Of a DNA stretch of 64,000 nucleotides, positions 10,901 to 19,000 are shown piece after piece. A program made the translations under genes and the position numbers. The notes under the pieces were generated by a model that saw only the letters and a list, made by a program, of their open reading frames with translations, did not search any database and was not told where the DNA came from. This stretch comes from Piscicola geometra (taxonomy: Eukaryota; Annelida; Clitellata; Hirudinida; Piscicolidae), in assembly GCA_943735955.1 (NCBI GenBank), contig OX030958.1, positions 9,592,126 to 9,656,125 of the forward strand, in the 5' to 3' direction. Numbering within the stretch: the first letter of the stretch is position 1; each line of letters opens with the position of its first letter.

Positions 10901-13063
10901 TGTTGATGGTGCTGTTTTTGTGATTGTAGATGTTCCTGTTTTTGATGCTGTTGTTGTTGTTGGTGATGGTTTTGTTGTTGTAAATGTTGTTGTTGTTGTT
11001 CTTGTGATCTTAGATGTTATTGATGCTAAAACTATTACTATTATCACCAATGTTGTTGTTTTTATTAGCCTTATTATAACCGCGATCATCATCATCACCA
11101 ACAATCAACATAAACTAAAATCATCACTACTCCTACTTCAACCACCCCTACGGCAACCTCCGGCATGGCTGGGATGTGGAGGTGCACAGCTAGGAGGACA
11201 TCATCATCACCACCACGCCCAATCTTGACCTTGTTCTCGACACCAGCTGTCGATTTTTGAAGCGTTTCATTTTATTTTATGTAAGTAATGGGATGGAAAT
11301 AATAAGGGTGTTACATTTCATTATTATTACTGCTAATTTATCATTACCATTATCATTATTATTATTATTGCTATTATTACTAATTGTAAAACTACTAATA
11401 ATTATTATTTTATTTTTTTAATTATTTTTATTGCAGTGACCTTGGTGGCTGACTTTTGACCTGTCGATGTTGAGCGACTCAACAAGGTCAACACTCAACA
11501 ACAACTCACTCTCCTGCATTGTTGTTGTTGTTGTTATTTTTGTTGTTTTTAGTTGTGATAAAGTTTTTACTTTTTTTATTGGTTTTTACTATGATCATGT
11601 TGAGAAAATATTATAGATTTTAGAATAAACTTTTAAAAATGGCATCATCATCATCATCATCATCAGCATCATAATCATCACCATCACCAACAACCATAGA
11701 CATCCTTTTATCTAACCACAGCACTCCAGATCTTGAGGTGAAAGTTGGAAGTGACGGTGATGATGATGATCCTGCCCGATTCCTCTTGATGCACGCACAT
11801 GCACACACACGCGTCTGCCGGCCACGCCTTGCTGTCAGCGCTGCCGCTGTGGTGAGTGTGTGGAAGGTTGTTGTGGATGTGTGAATATTATAGAAGTTTG
11901 TGTGTCCATGTGTGAGTGAGTGTGTGAGTGAGTGTGTATGTGTGTGTTTGTGTGTGTAATTGTGAGTACGTTTTTTATAGTAACGATCATGATTATCATC
12001 ATCTTCATCATCATCATCATCATCAGGCACCTAACAACTGAAGTGACCAATCCACCTAGCAGTCTAGACACGACGCCTGTTTGCTTGAGTTGTCTGAACG
12101 ACACAGACAAGTCTGACGGTGATGATGATAATGATGTTGATGGTGCTGAAAAATTAGAAAAATACTTTTTATTTTGATTTAATTAATTTTAAAATGGTAA
12201 CTCTAACAAATATTTTTAAACTAATGAATGAATGAATGAATGAATAAAACGGACCAAGAGAAGAGGATGGTGGCAAATGAAAGACGACGATGGATGAATG
12301 AAGGGTGGAGTAAACGAAGAGGGATGAGTCATCGGCCAAATGAAGGCACGCTCCAGTGATGAAGGTGGTAGGGTTGGGCGTGGTGGTCGAGAAGAAGTGG
12401 GAGTTAGATGCACCCAGACAGTTGGATGCATGGTTTGTGTTGGAGAAGATGGATGGTGTGGTGGAGTTGACGGTGATAGAAGCAAAACCCTGGTTGGAAT
12501 AATGAATATTAATTTTTATGACGGAATTTTGAGCAAATTAAATGTTATTAGTGGAGGAATTACTACTTTTATAGTTAATTAACACTTGATGGAGACGTAC
12601 ATTGAAGAAAGTGTTAGGATGAGGAAAAGTGAATCGGAAGAAGGCAGTGTTTGTAGAGATGAGGACGATGACGTTGCTGAGAGTTTCGCAGAAAGTTGGA
12701 GCAGTTGCTAAGTAGGCTTCGTGAAAGTTTATTCTGAGCTTGAAGTCCGTCAGCTGGAGGTCGTAGGAAATGTCAGAGAGTTCAAGGCTTGAACCAGCTA
12801 TTTTCCTATAAAAAATTTATTAAATGAACTTTACACTTTTATTACATTTTTAGCCTACTTTTAATTATTAAAAAATATATACCATGCAAAAGTTTATTTA
12901 GCGCCCACCAAACGAGGTATCTGTTGCGAGCAGGCGAGTCAGGGTTGTTGTTATGTTGGAATGCATGCATGCCCCCCACACATGCCGGCTTCATATACTT
13001 GGAGCCATTCGCGCTTCCTGCAATTGTGAATGGCGATAGCATCGGTGAATTACGTTTAGACAT
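1..13063 (-). CDS. NUP160: Nuclear pore scaffold protein NUP160 (3' end beyond window)
   Basis: NUP160 is a scaffold of the Nup107-160 Y complex at the nuclear pore and kinetochore. I read about 20 exons: 13063-12883, about 12808-12604, 12490-12250, 12120-12030, 11853-11719, 11252-11160, 10790-10733, 10607-10519, 10446-10407, 10000-9782, 8871-8774, 8527-8437, 8155-7916, 7677-7531, 6756-6620, 6311-6192, 1771-1660, 1345-1275, 735-560 and 104-1. Diagnostic stretches match the human protein in order: FFRFTFPHP, then [17 protein letters not shown], then [14 protein letters not shown], then [20 protein letters not shown], then [20 protein letters not shown]. The start is the first in-frame ATG of exon 1 ([12 protein letters not shown]). 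The exon at 8155-7916 carries an in-frame Ser run encoded by a CAT-type repeat. The introns are packed with tandem repeats and two hAT-type insertions. The C-terminal third lies off the left edge. The call rests on remembered family sequence; exon edges are approximate. Confidence 0.88.
95..398. repeat. GATGATGGTGGTG microsatellite
   Basis: Imperfect trinucleotide mixture of GAT and GGT in the intron upstream of the last visible NUP160 exon. Long open frames read here on both strands (Met/Val or Ile/Thr runs) are repeat artefacts. Confidence 0.95.
764..868. repeat. (GT)n dinucleotide tract
   Basis: Interrupted GT run in a NUP160 intron, directly upstream (in gene sense) of the exon read at about 735-560. 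Confidence 0.95.
1350..1465. repeat. GATGATGGT microsatellite
   Basis: Imperfect GAT/GGT trinucleotide run in the NUP160 intron next to the exon at 1345-1275. It is followed at 1500-1660 by a degenerate CATC/CAAT tetranucleotide tract. Confidence 0.9.
1779..2982. repeat. 19-bp G-rich minisatellite, left part
   Basis: Tandem variants of a 19-bp unit, GGGATGGGTGGGTTGGAAT, mixed with a shorter GGGATTGGGTT variant, in a NUP160 intron. The unit length is not a multiple of three, so all three frames stay open and give spurious Gly/Trp-rich and Pro/His-rich ORFs on the two strands. The array resumes at 4621 after the transposon. Confidence 0.97.
2983..4620 (-). mobile_element. hAT-family DNA transposon, decayed, 1,638 bp
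   Basis: The ends are a 12-bp inverted pair: TAGAGGTCGGAC at 2983 and GTCCGACCTCTA ending at 4620. The element is flanked by a perfect 8-bp duplication, GTTGGAAT, at 2975-2982 and 4621-4628. Eight-base duplications are typical of the hAT superfamily. Both subterminal regions (about 3000-3240 and 4400-4610) carry many TCCCG/TTCCCG motifs, as in several hAT elements. The AT-rich interior holds a broken minus-strand transposase. The element interrupts the 19-bp minisatellite, so it inserted after that array existed. Confidence 0.93.
3428..4341 (-). pseudogene. hAT transposase remnant
   Basis: Three minus-strand blocks read like a hAT transposase C-terminal half. About 4330-4165 gives a [24 protein letters not shown] block followed by [20 protein letters not shown]. 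About 4060-4000 gives [17 protein letters not shown], like the segment before the dimerisation domain. About 3700-3428 gives [12 protein letters not shown], then [11 protein letters not shown], then SNKDLIE and a stop, which is the hAT C-terminal dimerisation signature. The blocks are separated by stops and frameshifts, so no intact transposase exists here. The N-terminal zinc finger was not found. Confidence 0.8.
4621..6010. repeat. 19-bp G-rich minisatellite, right part
   Basis: Continuation of the array that begins at 1779, beginning with the right-hand target duplication of the hAT element. Same 19-bp unit with GGGATTGGGTT variants. It ends near 6010 by degeneration, about 180 bases from the NUP160 exon at 6311-6192. 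Confidence 0.97.
6320..6495. repeat. GATGGTGGG microsatellite
   Basis: Imperfect GAT/GGG trinucleotide tract in a NUP160 intron immediately next to the exon at 6311-6192. A short CAT/CTC tract follows at 6585-6640. Confidence 0.9.
6760..7318. repeat. GAGGTGAGGTGG minisatellite
   Basis: Roughly 560 bp of GAGGT, GGTGAG and GGTGAGTTT modules in irregular order, within a NUP160 intron. Every unit contains a GGTGAG/GGTGAGTTT string, but those look like splice donors only on the strand opposite to the gene. Confidence 0.93.
7733..7910. repeat. GAT and CAT trinucleotide runs in opposite orientation
   Basis: A GAT run (7733-7760) and a CAT run (about 7838-7903) separated by about 80 bases. They are mutually complementary, so a hairpin could form in single-stranded DNA or in the NUP160 pre-mRNA. 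Confidence 0.9.
8165..8232. repeat. (GT)n tract
   Basis: GT run beginning about ten bases from the NUP160 exon at 8155-7916. In gene sense it is a CA run next to the 3' splice site. Confidence 0.93.
8540..8745. repeat. (GT)n tract with TGGGTG interruptions
   Basis: About 200 bp of GT dinucleotides with CGTG and TGGGTG variants, filling the NUP160 intron between the exons at 8871-8774 and 8527-8437. Confidence 0.95.
8880..9136. repeat. GGTGGGTGGATG array, left part
   Basis: Tetranucleotide-based GGTG/GGAT array in a NUP160 intron. It is interrupted at 9137 by a MITE and continues at 9543-9585. Confidence 0.95.
9137..9542. mobile_element. 406-bp hAT-type MITE
   Basis: The left end, CAGTGTTATTTTCGT, and the right end, ACGAAAATAACACTG, are exact 15-base inverted repeats. 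A perfect 8-bp duplication, GTGGATGG, flanks it at 9129-9136 and 9543-9550. The interior is AT-rich, built from TTTCGTTT/AAAATAATTA modules, with no coding potential. Terminal CAGTG and an 8-bp duplication fit a non-autonomous hAT element. It differs in its ends from the element at 2983-4620, so a different mobilising transposase is implied. Confidence 0.92.
9543..9585. repeat. GGTGGATG array, right part
   Basis: Short continuation of the 8880-9136 array beyond the MITE, beginning with the right-hand target duplication. Confidence 0.9.
10015..10330. repeat. 15-bp GAGGGTGGTGTTGGT minisatellite
   Basis: About twenty copies of a 15-bp unit in a NUP160 intron, starting within about 15 bases of the exon read at 10000-9782. 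In gene sense it is a C/A-rich tract next to the 3' splice site of that exon. Confidence 0.95.
10610..11060. repeat. GTT trinucleotide tracts
   Basis: GTT-rich runs at 10610-10655 and, in degenerate form with GAT and TTA insertions, at about 10800-11060, in two neighbouring NUP160 introns. Confidence 0.88.
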
Positions 13064-13522
13064 TTTATTAGATTTTTATCTGTTTACTTTTATTTTAATA
13101 TAAGACATTTTTATAGAAATCATATTGCAATTGTTTGTGTTACTATGCATTATCGGCGATTTGATATATTAAATGTAAAACTCTAAAAGCTTTTAATATT
13201 TTTCAAACCTGCTTTAACGTCAATTTCTTTCCAGGGAATTTCACCATCGTAAGAACTAGAAATAGAATTCGTTACTTCTTGAAAGCAACTAAAACAAGAC
13301 CCGCGTACTTCCATTTCAGTTTAAATGCTTAAACCTAGAACCTTTAGGTGTGTGGTAAATTGTCTAAACTTTTGATTAAAGTTTCTAAATTGTTATATTT
13401 GCTTAAAATGTTAAGTTATACTTATAAATCATTGTATTGTATTTTATTTTATTGAATTGTGAGATTATGGTCATTTATAACTCGTTTTTAGAGTCTTTGT
13501 CACTAATTTTGTAACAAAAAAA
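13064..13522. promoter_or_regulatory. Divergent NUP160 / GST-1 intergenic region
   Basis: 459 bp of AT-rich DNA between the head-to-head starts of NUP160 (-) and the first GST (+). It should contain both promoters or a shared one. No clear TATA box or other element stands out. Confidence 0.5.
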
Positions 13523-14179
13523 ATGTCGTCTCCGGCTCAATTATACTACTTCGATGGCCGTGGCAAGGCAGAAATGATCAGACTGCTGTTGACTGCGTGC
13601 GGGGTGAAGTTTGAGGAGACCTTCATGAAAACGAGAGAAGACTTTTTGAGTCTGAGGCCATCACTGTTGTTCGGGCAGTTGCCGCTCTTGAAATATGAAG
13701 GCGAAAGTTACATTCAAACGGGTTCAATTGTGCGCGTTGTGGCTAGAAAGTTTAAAATGTGCGGAAAAACTGATCAAGAAATGTACCAAGTGGATTCTCT
13801 TTTCGAAGGAAGTAGAGATTTTCAAGGTGCATTCATGGCAATTGGATTTACGTGTGGGTTCGACGAAGTGGTTGAAAAAACTAAATCGGCCCTCGAAAGA
13901 TACTTGCCAGTTTACGACAAAGTCCTGCTGGGCGCTGGAGACAAGAAGTATCTGGTGGGCGAGTCATTGACGGTGGCTGATTTGGGCCTTTTGGAAGCGC
14001 TGTTGTCAGTGATAGATTATCATGGAGAGGGGGCTTTGGAGGGCTATAAAGGAGTCCAGAAGTTTCTTGATCATCTCAAGAAGGAGAAGTTCTATGATGA
14101 ATACATCACTAAAGTTAGGAAGCCTAAAAACTCTCCCCAGTATCTAACTGAAGTGAAGCTTGCTTTGGGCTGGAATTGA
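13523..14179 (+). CDS. Glutathione S-transferase, copy 1, intronless
   Basis: Cytosolic GST of 218 residues, the usual length, conjugating glutathione to electrophiles. The thioredoxin-like N-terminal domain starts MSSPAQLYYFDGRG with the early Tyr expected of Tyr-type GSTs, followed by FGQLPLLKYEGE (the Pro before strand 3) and QTGSIVR (the glutathione-binding Ser region). The helical C-terminal domain contains YLVGESLTVADLGLLEALL, the conserved N-capping box. The C-terminal domain resembles alpha-class enzymes, while the N-terminus is equally like sigma class, so the class is left open. The whole frame is one exon, unusual for an animal GST and suggestive of a retro-derived founder. The start is preceded by an A-rich leader. 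Copy 2 lies 1,464 bp downstream in the same orientation. Confidence 0.93.
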   Translation: MSSPAQLYYFDGRGKAEMIRLLLTACGVKFEETFMKTREDFLSLRPSLLFGQLPLLKYEGESYIQTGSIVRVVARKFKMCGKTDQEMYQVDSLFEGSRDFQGAFMAIGFTCGFDEVVEKTKSALERYLPVYDKVLLGAGDKKYLVGESLTVADLGLLEALLSVIDYHGEGALEGYKGVQKFLDHLKKEKFYDEYITKVRKPKNSPQYLTEVKLALGWN

Positions 14180-14986
14180 GTAGTTTATTACTGCCTTTGC
14201 TGGCTGTTATCAGCCTATACAGTTGCTCTTGCCAACGTATACTCATTTGATTATTAAAATTTTATTTTATGTCCTTTTTAAATAATATTCGTTTCATCTT
14301 TATATCATACTCTCTAAACTTGAGTTAATAAAAAATCAATTTTACATGACGTTTATACCTTGCCTACATTTAGCTTCATTTTCAATTTCAAATACTCCAT
14401 CTGTTTATGGATCTAAAACAATTATATTATATTTTCGTCGTCATTATAACCTTTTTCATCCAATCCTTCAGAGTTTTTGAAATAAAATAAATAATATATG
14501 TGTGAGTTGCTTATAAAGCTAGAATGGTGGCATGGGGCGCCCATCCCCTTTTCCCCTGGGGGCTCACCCTGGTAGTAATAACAAGTAATTGTATGTGTTT
14601 TTTTATAATTTAAACAACAAAAGATAGATTTGTCTTCTTTATATGTTGATATATCTACTATTATATTTGAATGATTACAATGTATTTTTATTTTTCCATT
14701 TTACGCTTTGTTTTTATTAAGTCTTAAAATCAAAATAAAATCCATAACAATTTCTTATAGAGTCCTTAATCATTCTTTTTCAGTTTAAACTTTAAACCCT
14801 CTACAAAGATAAGGTTCCATAGAACATTTCTCTTTGCAGGTGTCCTAAAAAAAGAGTAATTTTCCCATTTATATTTAAAATTAAATAAATTATAATTCAT
14901 TTAATTTTATTTAAAATTATAGTTGAAATAAATTTTATGTTATTTTGACTTTTTTTTCAATCTTGGACACTTGTAAAAATATAAAA
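14180..14986. other. Spacer between the two GST genes
   Basis: AT-rich spacer of about 800 bp with the copy 1 3' UTR. Its first part (CTGGCTGTTATCAGCCTATA at about 14200 and GCTAGAAT near 14520) is repeated downstream of copy 2 at about 15655 and 15975, so the duplicated unit included the 3' flank. A GC-rich segment at about 14522-14590 follows the shared GCTAGAAT and is missing after copy 2, so it may be an insertion. The region also contains the copy 2 promoter. Confidence 0.6.
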
Positions 14987-15640
14987 ATGTCGGCTCTGAC
15001 TCGGTTATACTACTTGGATGGCCGTGGTAGAGGTGAAATCGTCAGATTGATGCTGACTGCATGTAAAATAAAATTTGAAGAGACCAACATAAGAACGAGG
15101 AAGGAGTTTTTAAGCCTGAGACCATCACTCTTGTTTGGACAGTTGCCGCTCTTGAAGTATGAAGGCGAAAGTTACGTTCAGTCGGATTCCATTGTTCGTT
15201 CTCTGGGAAGAAAGTTCAACATGTGTGGAAAAACTGATCAAGAAATGTACCAAGTCGATTCTCTTTACGAGGGGAGCAGAGATTTCTTCGGTGCATTCAT
15301 GGCGATTGGGGTTCTAATTGGGTTTGAAGAGGGTGCGGAAAAGTCTAAATCGGCCCTTGAAAGATACTTGCCAGTTTACGACAAAGTCCTGCTGGGCGCT
15401 GGAGACAAGAAGTATCTGGTGGGCGAGTCATTGACGGTGGCTGATTTGGGCCTTTTGGAAGCGCTGTTGTCAGTGATAGATTATCATGGAGAGGGGGCTT
15501 TGGAGGGCTATAAAGGAGTCCAGAAGTTTCTTGATCATATCAAAAAGGAGAAGTTCTATGATGAATACATTACTAAAGTTAGGAAGCCTAAAAACTCTCC
15601 ACGTTATGCAGCTGAAGTGAAGGATGCATTGGCTTGGTAA
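14987..15640 (+). CDS. Glutathione S-transferase, copy 2, intronless
   Basis: Tandem paralogue of the gene at 13523, 217 residues from the ATG at 14987 (MSALTRLYYLDGRGRG). An upstream in-frame ATG at 14945 would add 14 residues but has no counterpart in copy 1, so the second ATG is preferred. The active-site Tyr, FGQLPLLKYEGE and the YLVGESLTVADL box are present. The N-terminal third differs at many residues from copy 1, yet the C-terminal third is almost identical in DNA, with about five differences in about 265 bases. This points to gene conversion. The DSIVRS motif here replaces GSIVRV at the glutathione site region, so substrate use may differ. Confidence 0.93.
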   Translation: MSALTRLYYLDGRGRGEIVRLMLTACKIKFEETNIRTRKEFLSLRPSLLFGQLPLLKYEGESYVQSDSIVRSLGRKFNMCGKTDQEMYQVDSLYEGSRDFFGAFMAIGVLIGFEEGAEKSKSALERYLPVYDKVLLGAGDKKYLVGESLTVADLGLLEALLSVIDYHGEGALEGYKGVQKFLDHIKKEKFYDEYITKVRKPKNSPRYAAEVKDALAW

Positions 15641-16042
15641 TGTTTTATTGCCTTAGCTGGCTGTTATCAGCCTATACAATTGTTTTTGACCAGCATACAG
15701 TCTGATGATCATTTGAATATTTAAATTGTATTGTTTGAGATTTTTTTAATAATGGTCTTTTTGAGTCACTTTTATATTATAGTCTCTAAATTTCATTTAA
15801 TATTAGAGATTGTCCATAAGATTCTTTGCCTTCCTATTGTAGCTTCAATTTAAAAAAACTCCATTTATGAATTTAAAACCTTTCTATCATATTCCAATCA
15901 CATTTTCGTAAACAGGATCTTTTTATATTGTGCTTTTAAAGAGTTTAAATAAAATATACTTGTGAATTACTAATGAAGCTAGAATAATTACAATAAAGTT
16001 GTAAAAATTATCAAAGTATTTTTTCCTTTAATTCTAATGAAA
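15641..16042. other. Tail-to-tail GST-2 / MOCOS intergenic region
   Basis: 402 bp between the converging 3' ends of GST copy 2 (+) and MOCOS (-). It holds the copy 2 3' UTR (part homologous to that of copy 1) and AATAAA-like signals near 15950. Nothing else is seen. Confidence 0.6.
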
Positions 16043-19000
16043 TCATCTATCGTAATTATCGTCACTATCGGTAGTGATGTCTTTCAGCTTGAGTACTTTC
16101 ACTTCTGCCCCTGTTAAGATGGTGTTGTTCTCTTCCTTGTCGCCTAAATGTGACAACAAGATACCAAAAGTTACCTGAAAAGAGTTATCGATATAATAAT
16201 AAAGGTTTTTTATTTTAAAAATAAACCAAATAGGTTTATTAATTGTTTATTATCAAAAATTAAAGTTTAAAAAAGATGACTTGTGACCTTTCTATTGGGA
16301 ATGCTTAAAAGAGTCGCTAGTGGTTCTATGCCCGCCTTTCCAGTCTTCTGGTCGAAACACACCATCTTGCACCGGGTGCATAAGTCAATGTTCTGTCAAT
16401 TTATGAGAAAGTTTTAACGTAAAGCGTAAATATTATTGCAAATTCTCATATACATTTAAATTAAAAATATTTTAGAGAAATGGGCGACGCTTGCAGTGTG
16501 TGAATATTTGAAATAAATAAAAAATAAATTTCCGGAAACCTTGAAAACGTGTCCAGCCACCTCGATCATGTCCCACAAGTCCTCTTCGAAGGGTGTGTTC
16601 GTGTGCACTAGCATGTTTGCTCGGAACCTCTGTGCCAGACCATCATAGTCTGCATTTTAGGAGTATGTTCAAAGTGTCGTTACAAATTATAAATGGAATT
16701 TAAAGGCGTTAAAATAAGTTATTTCGTTTGACGTATCGAAGTTTATTTTAGAGTAAAGTTTTAGACGAGGGTTTTTACAGCATATTGGTTGCCTTTTACT
16801 AGCCTAGAGTTTCATCAGCATCTTTTTCTTTGATAAGTTGAAGGATGGAGGCCAGACTACTGGAGCCTATCAGAAGGTATTCTGCCTCGTTTGAGAATGA
16901 TATGGTGTCTTCGCTACCACCTAAGGGGCGTTTTAAGGCAAGCTGATTAGACATTATTGACATTTAAATTATTATTTAAAATTTATTCAAAAGTAACTTA
17001 ATTGGAACTTCTCAAGTTTGATAAAGAAATATATTTAAAGTTTTTAAATATAAATAAAATAGTCCATAAAAAGAGCTATTCTTTTCAATTTGATGTAACT
17101 TCTTTTCTTCACATTTAATAAAATCACTCTTCTTTATCAGCTTGACTCCTTCCATCTTTAAAGCACTACAAAACCACTGATTTAAGCGATCAGACGTCAG
17201 GCCGCTTGAGAAAGCCTTTTTACAGCACGTTTTTTCCACTTGGCAATAAGCATCGTCTTCAAATGGTACTTCAATTGACTGTTCTGTGTGCCGGTGGTGT
17301 GTTTGGTGAATGATAACTGCGGATTTCGAGTATTTCTTTGGTTTTCGAGTTAAATACAAAAAAAGTATAAAAAGGGAAAATCTCAATCAGGTGAAAATCC
17401 TTTTTCGAATCAAATCTTTGGGATCCATAATTCTTTAAAACCAATTTTAAATGCATTCTTATTCATGACTAACAGGCACCTTCGTAGGTGACAACAAGTC
17501 CCTCTCCATCGGGACTTAGGTGGGGTTTGAAGGCGGAAAGGTGTGGGTGTCTCTTCTGAGTGAGTGTTCGCCAGCATGCGTCTACCAACACCCACCATCT
17601 GTCCAGCGCTAAACCACGCTTCGTTATTTTGCTTGAGCTTATCTGGTTTTTCACAAAATCAAGTTTATTTCCAATTAGGTATTTATAGAAGAATATTAGA
17701 AGATCAAAAGTTTTTTTTGCTAAATCAGCTATTTTGGAAACTATCTTACTGATCATTATTATTTCTAAAAGTTTAAAATTAACGAACTTCAACACTAGCG
17801 CACGACTTGATGGGATAGACATACAGACGCTCAATCCACATGCGTGACTCGACCGCAGTGGGAACATCCCTTACCACTCCCGACTCCAGCATGGCATTTC
17901 CTGGCTCAACAAAACAGTTTTGGAGCCAGGAAAGAAAATAATCAGCGTCGGAAAGAGTGGAGAAGTAGCCGAATGACACCCTCAGAACTCCTGTTGGTTT
18001 ATTCTTCAGCATGTCCAAACCATCTCCACAACGCTTTCCCAGCTATGAAGATTTTAGTTTATCTTAGAAATACTTGATGATTGTCATGAAAAATAATTTT
18101 ATTCCAAATTCACTTATCAAACACATTTCTCTATTTTACACTACTTTCTTTTCCCATCACCCATTCAGAGTTGAAATTATATAAAAAATTTAAGATGGGA
18201 ATCTGTCTACAAAGTTACAAATAAACGACGCATTTAGCGTAATTATTGGCTTTTTAGGACGTTCAACAATTTTTACAAAAAGTCAACCCTCCTCTCCAAC
18301 TTTTGTCAACTTTATCCAACTCAAACCTTGTAGTTTTCCAGGCAATCTTCCACCGAAAGACCCAAGCATTCATTGCAGGCTCCGTTATTGCACAGACAAC
18401 CTGCTCGCATGTTGATGTGGTGCAGGCAGGCTATGTCTTGTACCTTTGTAGAGGCGAAATGTAACTAAATGATGAGTTTTGAATTGTGTATATTCTATGT
18501 TAATCAAAACTCATCATTTAGTTTCATTTACTAATAGACTGATAATAAATGTACGGACCTTAGAATATCCAATAAAGGATCCATCGGTACGGCGTAGGTT
18601 GAAGGTGAGCAGGGGCGTTTGTGTGCTTGCATCCGTGAAGTCCGTCTGGTTGTAACATTGCACCACCTTTTGTGTGTGTGTTTTTTATTCTTTCAATGTT
18701 TGAGATTCTTTTCTAATTAATGAATTACTCTAAAGTTTTTTTAAATCTAAAAAGATGCTGAATCAGTTGAAAGATATACTCTCAAAAAATATTATAGACA
18801 ATTAGAAAAACAAAATCAGTTTGAAAAGACACGCAAACCTTTTGGTTGTTGGAGTAAGTGAGGCGTGAGAGGTGTTCGTATGCGTGCGTTGCTAACCAAA
18901 AAGTATGCGTTGAAATCTCTTCCATTGAGCCTTCAAAAAAAGAGATGGATTCATCATTTATATCATTGGTTTTGAAAGAGAAGAGTGGGTTCAATTCTAA

